Positions 17,143 to 23,913 of a stretch of DNA of 64,000 nt are shown piece after piece. Both the position numbers and the translations under genes were made by a program. The DNA is from Flavobacterium sp. WV_118_3 (GTDB lineage: Bacteria; Bacteroidota; Bacteroidia; Flavobacteriales; Flavobacteriaceae): the NCBI RefSeq assembly GCF_039778605.1, contig NZ_CP156060.1, positions 2,046,001 through 2,110,000 on the forward strand, given 5' to 3'. Every line of letters begins with the position of its first letter. Within the stretch, counting starts at the first letter, position 1. Below the pieces are notes generated by a model. The model did not search any database and was not told the origin of the DNA. It saw only the letters and a list, made by a program, of their open reading frames with translations.

Positions 17143-17970
17143 TTAGTTTTCTATGATTTCAATTTCCACTCTTCTGTTGGCCGCGCGCTCTTCTTCATTT
17201 TTCTCCGGTAGCGGATTGATCGGTTGCGTACTTCCGAATCCTTTAAAGGTCGCCCGGCTTTTATCGATTCCGTGTGCTTCCAAAAACATTCGGATGGCTT
17301 TGGCGCGTTTGGTCGACAAATCGGCCCGGTCGTTTGGCATACAGCAGATATGTCCCTGAATCTGGATTTTTAGTTTCGGGTTCTTTTTCATGATCTCCAG
17401 TAATTCAAACATTTTCGGTCGGGATTCGGGCAAAATAGCAAAGGTATTTTCGTAAAAATTAAGATTCTCCAGTTTTAATTTATCTCCTACAGCGGCACGT
17501 CGTACCTGCAACTCCAGTGAAGCATCCAATGGCAATCCGACTCTCTGTATTTGGGCAACCGGTTGAATCCCTAATATTTCATTTTCCCGCGACAGGTCTT
17601 TCGCCAGGATATAATGGATGGTTACTTTCCGGTTTTCGGCTTTGATTTTAGATTGTTTATGGCTTTCTCCAAAACTGCGGGTTTTAAAATCGTCCCGGGT
17701 TTTCACTTTTTCTTTTACCAGATCATAGATATAGGACACCCGTTTCTGAGCCAGTGTGTCGTTATAGGCCGTGGTTCCATCTTCGTCGGTAAAGCCATTA
17801 ATGGCGACGATTTTTGACGTGGTATTTTGTTGCATCCAGCTTTCCAGTCGGAGCATTTCTTTTTTATTGAGTTCGTGTTTGTTGCTTTCGAAATAGACAA
17901 CAAACGATTCCTGTGCCGACGCGCTAAACGCGGCCATAAGGAGTAGAAAAAAGGCTAAAAACGATTTCAT
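17143..17970 (-). CDS. OmpA-family protein with two OmpA-like domains
   Basis: 275 residues with a signal peptide (MKSFLAFFLLLMAAFSASAQ). Two peptidoglycan-binding OmpA-like domains follow: residues about 22-120 (VVYFESNKHELNKKE, NGFTDEDGT, RVSYIYDLV) and about 170-275 (QIQGHICCMPNDRADLSTKRA, FGSTQPINP, NRRVEIEI). There is no beta-barrel, so it should be a periplasmic protein that tethers the envelope to peptidoglycan. It lies just downstream of the curli operon but behind a terminator and with its own promoter, so a link to curli is only positional. Confidence 0.87.
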   Translation of the reverse strand: MKSFLAFFLLLMAAFSASAQESFVVYFESNKHELNKKEMLRLESWMQQNTTSKIVAINGFTDEDGTTAYNDTLAQKRVSYIYDLVKEKVKTRDDFKTRSFGESHKQSKIKAENRKVTIHYILAKDLSRENEILGIQPVAQIQRVGLPLDASLELQVRRAAVGDKLKLENLNFYENTFAILPESRPKMFELLEIMKKNPKLKIQIQGHICCMPNDRADLSTKRAKAIRMFLEAHGIDKSRATFKGFGSTQPINPLPEKNEEERAANRRVEIEIIEN

Positions 17971-18038
17971 TTCAGTAGTTTACTGTAACGAATTAACGAT
18001 ATTCCGGTGAATTTTAAAAGTATTCCGCTGTTTTTTCG

Positions 18039-18046
18039 CAAAAATA
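18039..18046 (-). promoter_or_regulatory. -7 promoter element of the OmpA-like gene
   Basis: The minus strand reads TATTTTTG, 68 bases upstream of the ATG and directly after the curli-operon terminator. Confidence 0.5.
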
Positions 18047-18048
18047 AT

Positions 18049-18086
18049 AAAGGCGCGTCCTGAATGTTCAAGAGACACGCCTTTAC
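18049..18086 (-). terminator. Terminator of the curli operon
   Basis: Stem AAAGGCGYGTC and its complement around a loop of about 13 bases, located 22 bases after the lipoprotein stop. It separates the curli genes from the OmpA-like gene. Confidence 0.72.
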
Positions 18087-18107
18087 CAAAAAGAAAGAGG
18101 TGGACGT

Positions 18108-19595
18108 TTATTTCCAGTCGGGCATCACACCATTACTAAACAGTGTTGTCCGGGAATTCGATGTTCCCATCGTATATTTTGTAATCGTTCGTGGCGACAC
18201 CCCATCGTTGGACGTACTCACAAAGATCAGCTCCGCTTCGTTTGGCGAAAAGCGAACATCCAGATCGTTGTATCCGGCCGGACGTTGCACCGCGACTTCG
18301 GTGGTTGCATTAGTTGTAAAATCATACATAAATATTCTGTTGTCCAATTGACGGTAATCGCTGCTTTGGTAGCCGGAAACGTCTCTGGTAAATACCAGTT
18401 TGGTATTATTTACCGACAAATGTAAGCCTCCGGCGGCACCATTAACACCGGATAACACATTTGCAACGACATTTCCGGACATATCAATCACATAAATCTC
18501 AACATTATAACCACTAAGATCATTCACTTTTAAGGCAATGAGATTGCCGTCGTAACTCCAGTCGCATTCCGATATAAATTTCCCGGTTGGCGTTTGGTAT
18601 AATTGGATTAAACCACTTCCATCGGCATTGATCCGGTATAATTTATCGAAATTGGAATAAATCAGCTGACTACCATTGGCGCGCCAGCAGTAATTATAAT
18701 AATCCAGATTAAATCCAGCCACCGGAACATTGCTCGTTACTTTAAATTCGCTGGAACCGTCGGGTTTCATCGTATAGATGTGCCCTTGTCCGCCGGTGGT
18801 TCTTATAAAGGCAATTTTGTTGGCCTGCGTATTTTTGCGTGGTCGGAAACTATTGGTCGCATCCGAGGTGATTTGCAATTCATTTCCGGAATCATCGGCT
18901 GTAAAAATCACATTGTTATCACCTGCTTTCCGTACAAAAAGGTAACGGGCATTCGGAAACATCAGCGTTCGGAATGAACTCGTCAGACTATTGACATCCG
19001 TATTAATGCCGTCGTTCGCTGTAACCTGCCAATAATATTTGGTGCTATAATTCAGGTTCGTCAGCGTAAAGCTGGTCGTGGTAATATTATCATACGTCAC
19101 TACATTGTTACTGGTGTCGTTTCGTAGCGTAACCTTATAGGTAAGCGCATCGTCTTCCGGATCGGTACAGGTCCACTTAAGAGTAACTTCCAACGATTGA
19201 TCCAAGGCATTATCGGTTGGCGTGGTCAAAACCGGAACTGTTGGCGGCAAATTGTTTTCCTGTTGTTTCACCAGTTCAAAGACCATTTCGGTGGTTCCGC
19301 CGGTGTTAACGTGTACAGCTTCGAATTTGGCGATATAGCCATCTTTTCGGGCTTCAAACGAATAATCGCCTTCATTGACCTGTGTCACGGTATAATACCC
19401 CAACGAATCGGTAAAAACCGTACTGGTACTCGGACTGGACGATACCCTGGCATTGGCAATGGGCGTATAGGTTTCCGATTCGACCACTCTTCCCTTAACG
19501 ATTCCCTGGCCTTTTTCAATAAATTCTTCCTGACTGCAAGACCATGCGATACCAAAAAGCGTTAACAACAGTCCTATTCTGATTAGTATTTTCAT
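18108..19595 (-). CDS. Curli-operon lipoprotein: CnaB-like, Fn3 and TolB-like propeller domains
   Basis: 495 residues. The signal sequence ends in a lipobox (GIAWSCSQEE; lipidated Cys20). Then follow a carboxypeptidase-regulatory/CnaB-like domain (about 30-105, GIVKGRVVESETYTPIANARV), a fibronectin type III domain (about 115-212) and a C-terminal TolB/PD40-type propeller (about 215-495) with repeats such as IYTMKPDGSSEFKVTS and LYRINADGSGLIQLY. It lies 11 bases after csgG in the same orientation and before the operon terminator. I infer an outer-membrane lipoprotein accessory to curli-like fibres; it has no counterpart in the E. coli csg operons. Confidence 0.82.
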   Translation of the reverse strand: MKILIRIGLLLTLFGIAWSCSQEEFIEKGQGIVKGRVVESETYTPIANARVSSSPSTSTVFTDSLGYYTVTQVNEGDYSFEARKDGYIAKFEAVHVNTGGTTEMVFELVKQQENNLPPTVPVLTTPTDNALDQSLEVTLKWTCTDPEDDALTYKVTLRNDTSNNVVTYDNITTTSFTLTNLNYSTKYYWQVTANDGINTDVNSLTSSFRTLMFPNARYLFVRKAGDNNVIFTADDSGNELQITSDATNSFRPRKNTQANKIAFIRTTGGQGHIYTMKPDGSSEFKVTSNVPVAGFNLDYYNYCWRANGSQLIYSNFDKLYRINADGSGLIQLYQTPTGKFISECDWSYDGNLIALKVNDLSGYNVEIYVIDMSGNVVANVLSGVNGAAGGLHLSVNNTKLVFTRDVSGYQSSDYRQLDNRIFMYDFTTNATTEVAVQRPAGYNDLDVRFSPNEAELIFVSTSNDGVSPRTITKYTMGTSNSRTTLFSNGVMPDWK

Positions 19596-19606
19596 ATCCC
19601 TTTCTT

Positions 19607-21043
19607 TTAGTTTTCCGGAAAACCGTTGGTATAACCTGTAGCACGTTTACTTTCTTCTACATGTTTTTTCATTGCTTTATTGGGATACTTTTGTTTTGGA
19701 AAATAATAGGTAATTCCGGCTCCAAAACGCCAATAATAATCGTCTCTTTTTCCCATCACCAGATAATCGACTTTATCCGAAAAGGTAATATTATTTTCAC
19801 CGTAAAGTTTTATGCCGAAATTATCCGTCAGCAGATATTCCACGCCCAAACCAAACTGTATTTTCGTATGCAAATTTTCATAGGCGCTGTTAATTCCCAA
19901 TCCGCCGCCACCGTAGATATAAGGCGTACACCGATCGTAGGGCAAAACCAGTAATTCAAAATTCAAATCGCCAATGAGATAGCCCACATCGAGGTAATTT
20001 TTATTTCCAAACCACGACGGACTTAACGAAGCGGTCATGTTAAAATTCGGCCAGAAAAAATATTTTAATCCACCGCGGATCATCGGTTTTAATTCGGCGT
20101 TCGGATAATCGCCGTTGATCAAAGTTGTTCCGCCTCCGATTTCAATACCATAACGTGCCCGGCGTTCGGTGAAATGCCGACCGTATAATCCGGAGACATC
20201 GGCATCCTGTTTTTCCGCATCATAATTGTTAATCAATTCTGTTAACTTCGCAATGGGTGCTTTGGCTTCCCAGATATTATCGCGGATTCCTTCAATAATA
20301 AGCCCTTCCACTCCTTTTTCGATAGCCTCAGTAATCGCCATCTGAATGGGTTCGTTTTTTGTAAATCCGGTTTCCACCTCCAACAATCGTTTAAAATCGA
20401 CATAGCGAAACAGGCTCGCATCAACCGATTGCGACAAGATGGTTTTCGAAACATAAATCGTTTTGAGTATTTTCCCGTTTGATGTCGACACCAGACGCAG
20501 GTAAATGGTAATCCGATCCTGTTTGTAACGGGCCGATCCGCCTGCGCCAAAATAACGCGCGCCATACCCACCGGTAATAATATTTGAATCGTATGAAATC
20601 ACGCCACCTTCCAATAATACACCGGCATACAGCAAAGGTGCCAATTGCATTTCGGGCGCATTCTGATCTTTGTTGTATTCCTGTCGGGTAGAACGGATAA
20701 TATTGCGTTCGTTCATCAGGTTTGCCAGGTTTTCCCTTTCAATGGGCGTAAACCATTTGGAATCTTCCAATGCTTTTATCAGGATAGAGGTCGCACCCTG
20801 CGTAACAGCCGTACTAAAGGTACTTCCGGTTTCAGTGGGTTTGTATTGTCCGGTCTGGTCTCTGAATTTATAGACTCCGATCACTACCGGTTCCTTGGGA
20901 GGCGGTAGTGCTTTTAAGGCACTGGTCGACGGGGTGGGCTCTCCGATGGCGGCTTTTTCAACGCCTACCGGTTGGTTAAAATAGGCGCCGCAACCCGATA
21001 AGGTTAGTACCAGTAATAACGAAAGTAATGGTGCTCTTTTCAT
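19607..21043 (-). CDS. csgG: CsgG curli secretion channel with a C-terminal barrel-like extension
   Basis: 478 residues, against about 277 for E. coli CsgG. The lipobox LSGCGAYF gives lipidated Cys18. The CsgG domain (about 50-270) keeps IGVYKFRDQTGQYKP, STAVTQGATSILIKALEDSKWFTPIER, GGVISYDSNIITGGYGARYFG and LRLVSTSNGKILKTI, all closely parallel to the E. coli protein, which forms a nonameric outer-membrane pore for curlin export. The additional 200 residues have alternating beta strands and GGGTTLINGDYPN, ENNITFSDKVDYLV, RFGAGITYYF, typical of a small outer-membrane barrel domain. It lies 1 base after csgF. Confidence 0.92.
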   Translation of the reverse strand: MKRAPLLSLLLVLTLSGCGAYFNQPVGVEKAAIGEPTPSTSALKALPPPKEPVVIGVYKFRDQTGQYKPTETGSTFSTAVTQGATSILIKALEDSKWFTPIERENLANLMNERNIIRSTRQEYNKDQNAPEMQLAPLLYAGVLLEGGVISYDSNIITGGYGARYFGAGGSARYKQDRITIYLRLVSTSNGKILKTIYVSKTILSQSVDASLFRYVDFKRLLEVETGFTKNEPIQMAITEAIEKGVEGLIIEGIRDNIWEAKAPIAKLTELINNYDAEKQDADVSGLYGRHFTERRARYGIEIGGGTTLINGDYPNAELKPMIRGGLKYFFWPNFNMTASLSPSWFGNKNYLDVGYLIGDLNFELLVLPYDRCTPYIYGGGGLGINSAYENLHTKIQFGLGVEYLLTDNFGIKLYGENNITFSDKVDYLVMGKRDDYYWRFGAGITYYFPKQKYPNKAMKKHVEESKRATGYTNGFPEN

Positions 21044-21044
21044 A

Positions 21045-21497
21045 TTAATTTCCTGGAATGATGACTTGTGTTTGTTCGCCGGTTGTGATATCGAGTATGT
21101 TTACGACGACACCGAGATTGGACGGGTAAATTTCGACCGACAGGCTTCCAAAAACATAGGTTCCCTGCTGAAGTCCACCGGTTCCGGTACCCGTTCCTGT
21201 ACCGGTACCTGCTGTTGTGGTACCATCGCCGTATTGTTGCTGAAACAACGATCGCGATATGTAGTTTAACAATTGGTTGTTTAAATTTTCTTTGAATCGT
21301 TCCAATTCTGTCTGCGGTTTGTACAAATCGCTGGTCGGTTCTTTAAACTTATTCTGCGAATCGGCAGAATTGAGTAACCACTGGTAATTAAATGTGTCGC
21401 CTCCAAAGGCCGGATTTATCGGTTTGTAAACCAGATCCTGAGCCATTGCATACACTCCGGAAAGCGTCATCATCACTAAAAAAACGATTGTTTTCAT
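21045..21497 (-). CDS. csgF: CsgF curli assembly factor
   Basis: 150 residues with signal peptide (MKTIVFLVMMTLSGVYAMAQ). The mature N-terminus DLVYKPINPAFGG and the following NYQWLLNSADSQN match CsgF, whose N-terminal peptide inserts in the CsgG pore and whose neck helix anchors nucleator to the cell surface. Between about residues 96 and 108 is a run of Gly-Thr dipeptides that forms a flexible linker before the C-terminal strand region (VEIYPSNLGVVVNILD). It lies between csgE (16-base gap) and csgG. Confidence 0.9.
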   Translation of the reverse strand: MKTIVFLVMMTLSGVYAMAQDLVYKPINPAFGGDTFNYQWLLNSADSQNKFKEPTSDLYKPQTELERFKENLNNQLLNYISRSLFQQQYGDGTTTAGTGTGTGTGTGGLQQGTYVFGSLSVEIYPSNLGVVVNILDITTGEQTQVIIPGN

Positions 21498-21513
21498 AAG
21501 GCAAAAGCTAGCA

Positions 21514-22230
21514 TTAATACTGTGTTATATAGTTTTTTTGTTTTTCGACGTCCTGAAAATATTTGATCAATTTTGCGATGGAATCCTCAGCCATATAGAG
21601 CAGAAAATCCTCATCGGGTCGCGAAACAAATTCGTTTATCAAATCATTATCAATGACCACCCGGATTCGGGTAGTACGACCAAAACTGAGCTCTTCTTCT
21701 ATTTTTACGATTTTACGGGCATTGAGTTTTTTTTCCTGATATTTACCGTAGAAATAGTCGTAGAATTCCTTTCCGAACTTGGTCTTGGTTTCGTCCGATA
21801 CAATTCCTATTAGTTCGAGCCCGTCGGCAGGTTGTTCGGCTTTGTCGGTTTCCCCTACCACAATTCGGTCTTTTCCGATAATTTTATCGTCTTCGTCGTA
21901 AATGAGTAACAACAGAATGGTTTCGTCTTCTTTGGAAATGTTCACCTGGGTTTTGGACAGTACTTTTTTTTCGTTGGGCGCCAGTGTAAACCGGCCGTCC
22001 TGCGAGTTGTTTGAAAGGTTTTTACTTCTTTTGTTTTTTTTGATGACCGTTAGTTTGTAACGTAAACTTTTATGCACTTCCGTTACATTTTCGGCCGTTC
22101 CGGTAACCGACAGCATGTTTTCGATTTCTGTCGTTTCAATTTTGGCTTTAACCTCTTTGTTCATAATCTGAGTATATCCGGAAAATGAAAAGGCAAACAG
22201 TAGTACTAAAAGCAGGTAGATTGGTTTCAT
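21514..22230 (-). CDS. csgE: CsgE with an N-terminal CsgH-like domain
   Basis: 238 residues, about twice the length of E. coli CsgE. After a signal peptide (about 1-20), residues about 30-120 form an immunoglobulin-like pattern (ENMLSVTGTAENVTE, YKLTVIKKNKRSKN, QDGRFTLAPNEKKVLSKTQV, DEDDKIIGKDRIVV) that resembles the CsgH/CsgC periplasmic inhibitors of curlin aggregation. Residues about 138-238 are CsgE-like (GLELIGIVSDETKTKFGKEFYDYFY, IRVVIDNDLINEFVSRPDEDF). The CsgE assignment is firm from family and context; the CsgH resemblance is my reading of the pattern and needs a profile search. Confidence 0.85.
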   Translation of the reverse strand: MKPIYLLLVLLFAFSFSGYTQIMNKEVKAKIETTEIENMLSVTGTAENVTEVHKSLRYKLTVIKKNKRSKNLSNNSQDGRFTLAPNEKKVLSKTQVNISKEDETILLLLIYDEDDKIIGKDRIVVGETDKAEQPADGLELIGIVSDETKTKFGKEFYDYFYGKYQEKKLNARKIVKIEEELSFGRTTRIRVVIDNDLINEFVSRPDEDFLLYMAEDSIAKLIKYFQDVEKQKNYITQY

Positions 22231-22239
22231 GATGCACTG

Positions 22240-22722
22240 TTATCGGTTTATGATCAGTAGGGATCCGGAATTCCCTCTTTGGATGATTTTCATGGCATCG
22301 GATATCGAATTCGATCCGTAACTGGTATAATTCAAATTGTTTCCGTACTGGAGTATCTGATTGTTGCTCGCGCTATACGGATTGGCGGAAAAGTCATTGA
22401 TATTGTTGTTGTTTCCTTTCTGAATCAATGACTGATTGATCTCCCTGGCACTTTTATACAGCTCCAGGTTATTTTGATTTCCCAACTGCTTGACATCGAT
22501 GTTCGCTTGTTGGGCTTTAACGGCTATGTTGCTATAATTCTGATAACCTATCTGTTGAATCGTAACCGTGTTATTTCCCGAAAAGTTTTTTTCTTTTTGT
22601 GCCTTTTGCACGGCTTCCTGCTGTTGTTGCAGTCCGAATTGTTTAAAATCCTGTTCGTTCTGTGCCTGAAGGTTACAGGAAAACAAAACCAGTAGCAATC
22701 CGTATGTTACCGTCCTTTTCAT
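22240..22722 (-). CDS. CsgB-like minor curlin
   Basis: 160 residues with signal peptide (ending NLQAQ). The mature chain has irregular curlin-type units rich in Gln, Asn and Gly (TVTIQQIGYQNYSNIAV, IDVKQLGNQNNLELYK, SLIQKGNNNNINDF, NQILQYGNNLNYTSYGS) and ends in IIQRGNSGSLLIINR, a basic tail like that of the E. coli nucleator CsgB. It lies directly downstream of the large curlin gene behind an attenuator-like hairpin, and 9 bases before csgE. Confidence 0.83.
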   Translation of the reverse strand: MKRTVTYGLLLVLFSCNLQAQNEQDFKQFGLQQQQEAVQKAQKEKNFSGNNTVTIQQIGYQNYSNIAVKAQQANIDVKQLGNQNNLELYKSAREINQSLIQKGNNNNINDFSANPYSASNNQILQYGNNLNYTSYGSNSISDAMKIIQRGNSGSLLIINR

Positions 22723-22741
22723 GGCATTGCTATTTAGGAGG

Positions 22742-22775
22742 AAAAAGGAGAGATCGCGCTATCGTTACCTCTCCT
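22742..22775 (-). terminator. Attenuator-like hairpin between the two curlin genes
   Basis: On the minus strand, AGGAGAG and CTCTCCT pair around a loop of about 16 bases and are followed by five T. It lies 13 bases after the large curlin gene and before the CsgB-like gene, so partial termination would give excess major curlin over the secretion genes. Confidence 0.7.
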
Positions 22776-22788
22776 CTTTTCTATGGGA

Positions 22789-23607
22789 TTAATTTGATTG
22801 GTTTACTAAAGATACGTTAGCAATACCAGCCTGATTTACAAAACTCATTTGTCCTAAACCGGTTTGGTTGGTCCAGGCAAAGTTTAACGCACCATCCTGA
22901 TTGATCAAAGAAAGGTTGGCGTCGCCGGCCTGAGTTGTAATTGCGGTATTATAGAATCCGTCCTGAGTGTGAACCGCCATGTTATCTTCACCTAACTGGA
23001 ATTGGTAGGATTGGTTACCGGTTCCGGTTTGGAAAGCCATCGCAGTGTTGTCTTCACCCACTTGCATTTGCATGGAATAGTTACCGGTTCCAGCTTGTAC
23101 TGCCAAAGCGGTGTTATCGTCTCCAAACTGAGTCTGATCGGCTACGTTGGCAGTACCCACCTGAATCACAGCTGCGTCGTTTCCGGCTCCTACCTGTAAT
23201 ACATTGGCATCATTAAGCGTTCCTACTTGTAGTACGGAAGCATCGTTTCCAATTCCGATTTGTTGGATATCGGAACTGTTGGCAATACCGATCTGTGTTA
23301 CGCTGGCATCGTTAAAAGCGCCCAACTGATAAACGGATGATTGGTTAAAAATCCCCCATTGTGCTACACTGGCATCATTTCCCCATCCTACCTGATCGAC
23401 ATCAGAACCATTTAAAATTCCCAATTGATCCACATCAGAATTATTGAAAAATCCTAGCTGATCAACATCGGAAATATTTAAAAATCCTGCCTGGTTTACA
23501 TTCGACATGTTCCCAATTCCGGTCTGGCTTACAGTACTTAAATTAAATTGGGCAAATGCCCCTGCGGTTAACAGCATCGCGGAGATGCCAAAAATCACTT
23601 TTTTCAT
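22789..23607 (-). CDS. CsgA-like major curlin with 23 tandem 11-residue repeats
   Basis: 272 residues: signal peptide MKKVIFGISAMLLTAGAFAQ, then an uninterrupted ladder of 11-residue units with the pattern xxxxxQxGxxN up to the last residue. Examples are ISDVDQLGFFN, DASVLQVGTLN and TAMAFQTGTGN. I count 23 units; the last one is cut short. Curlin repeats stack as a beta-solenoid in functional amyloid, and each 11-residue unit here is half of the 22-residue E. coli CsgA repeat. Units 2-12 carry hydrophobic residues after Gln; from unit 13, acidic GDDN/GEDN turns appear. First gene of the operon, with a leader of about 135 bases. Confidence 0.92.
   Translation of the reverse strand: MKKVIFGISAMLLTAGAFAQFNLSTVSQTGIGNMSNVNQAGFLNISDVDQLGFFNNSDVDQLGILNGSDVDQVGWGNDASVAQWGIFNQSSVYQLGAFNDASVTQIGIANSSDIQQIGIGNDASVLQVGTLNDANVLQVGAGNDAAVIQVGTANVADQTQFGDDNTALAVQAGTGNYSMQMQVGEDNTAMAFQTGTGNQSYQFQLGEDNMAVHTQDGFYNTAITTQAGDANLSLINQDGALNFAWTNQTGLGQMSFVNQAGIANVSLVNQSN
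22792..23544 (-). repeat. Curlin repeat array, 33-bp coding period
   Basis: The array encodes 23 units of 11 residues with Gln and Asn at fixed positions and Gly in nearly all. DNA identity between units is low, so the period is held at the protein level. Confidence 0.85.
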
Positions 23608-23744
23608 AATAAAAATATTTAATTGGTTAAAATTTCATTTCTATTATGAGGAAGCAATACGATTCGTGGGTATCCTTTATGTCGGTTGCGACATGGTGGA
23701 AATGTTGTTTTGAAAGTCCGGAAAATTGTGGTTATTTTCCTTTT

Positions 23745-23752
23745 CAAAGATA
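23745..23752 (-). promoter_or_regulatory. -7 promoter element of the curlin operon
   Basis: The minus strand reads TATCTTTG, about 138 bases upstream of the major curlin ATG. The leader is long for this genome, which leaves room for post-transcriptional control. Confidence 0.55.
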
Positions 23753-23860
23753 GCCATTTTATATTTTGCTAAAAGACAGCCATCTGACTTTATTTGCAAA
23801 AACACCCGATTTTCTATAAGATGAATAAAAAATCAGATGAAAAGCATTGTTTTTTAACAA

Positions 23861-23890
23861 AATAAGCCTCCGTTTCCGGAGGCTTATTTT
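23861..23890 (-). terminator. glnN terminator
   Basis: Perfect 12-bp arms AATAAGCCTCCG/CGGAGGCTTATT around TTTC, 23 bases after the glnN stop; the flanking A and T make it bidirectional. Confidence 0.88.
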
Positions 23891-23913
23891 TAGTATTATA
23901 TTGATTTCTAACC

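Larger units (their letters stand above)
23608..23913. other. Intergenic region between the curlin operon and glnN
   Basis: The 306 bases hold the leader and promoter of the curlin operon (-7 element at 23745-23752) and the glnN terminator (23861-23890). I see no open frame or further structure. Confidence 0.6.

Noticed and set aside
21178..21240. Simple-sequence repeat in csgF as a phase-variation tract
   Set aside because: The Gly-Thr repeat is encoded by mixed codons without a uniform short repeat, so slippage is unlikely.
23608..23744. Riboswitch in the long curlin leader
   Set aside because: No stable multi-helix fold or known aptamer motif is visible; it is only an unusually long leader.
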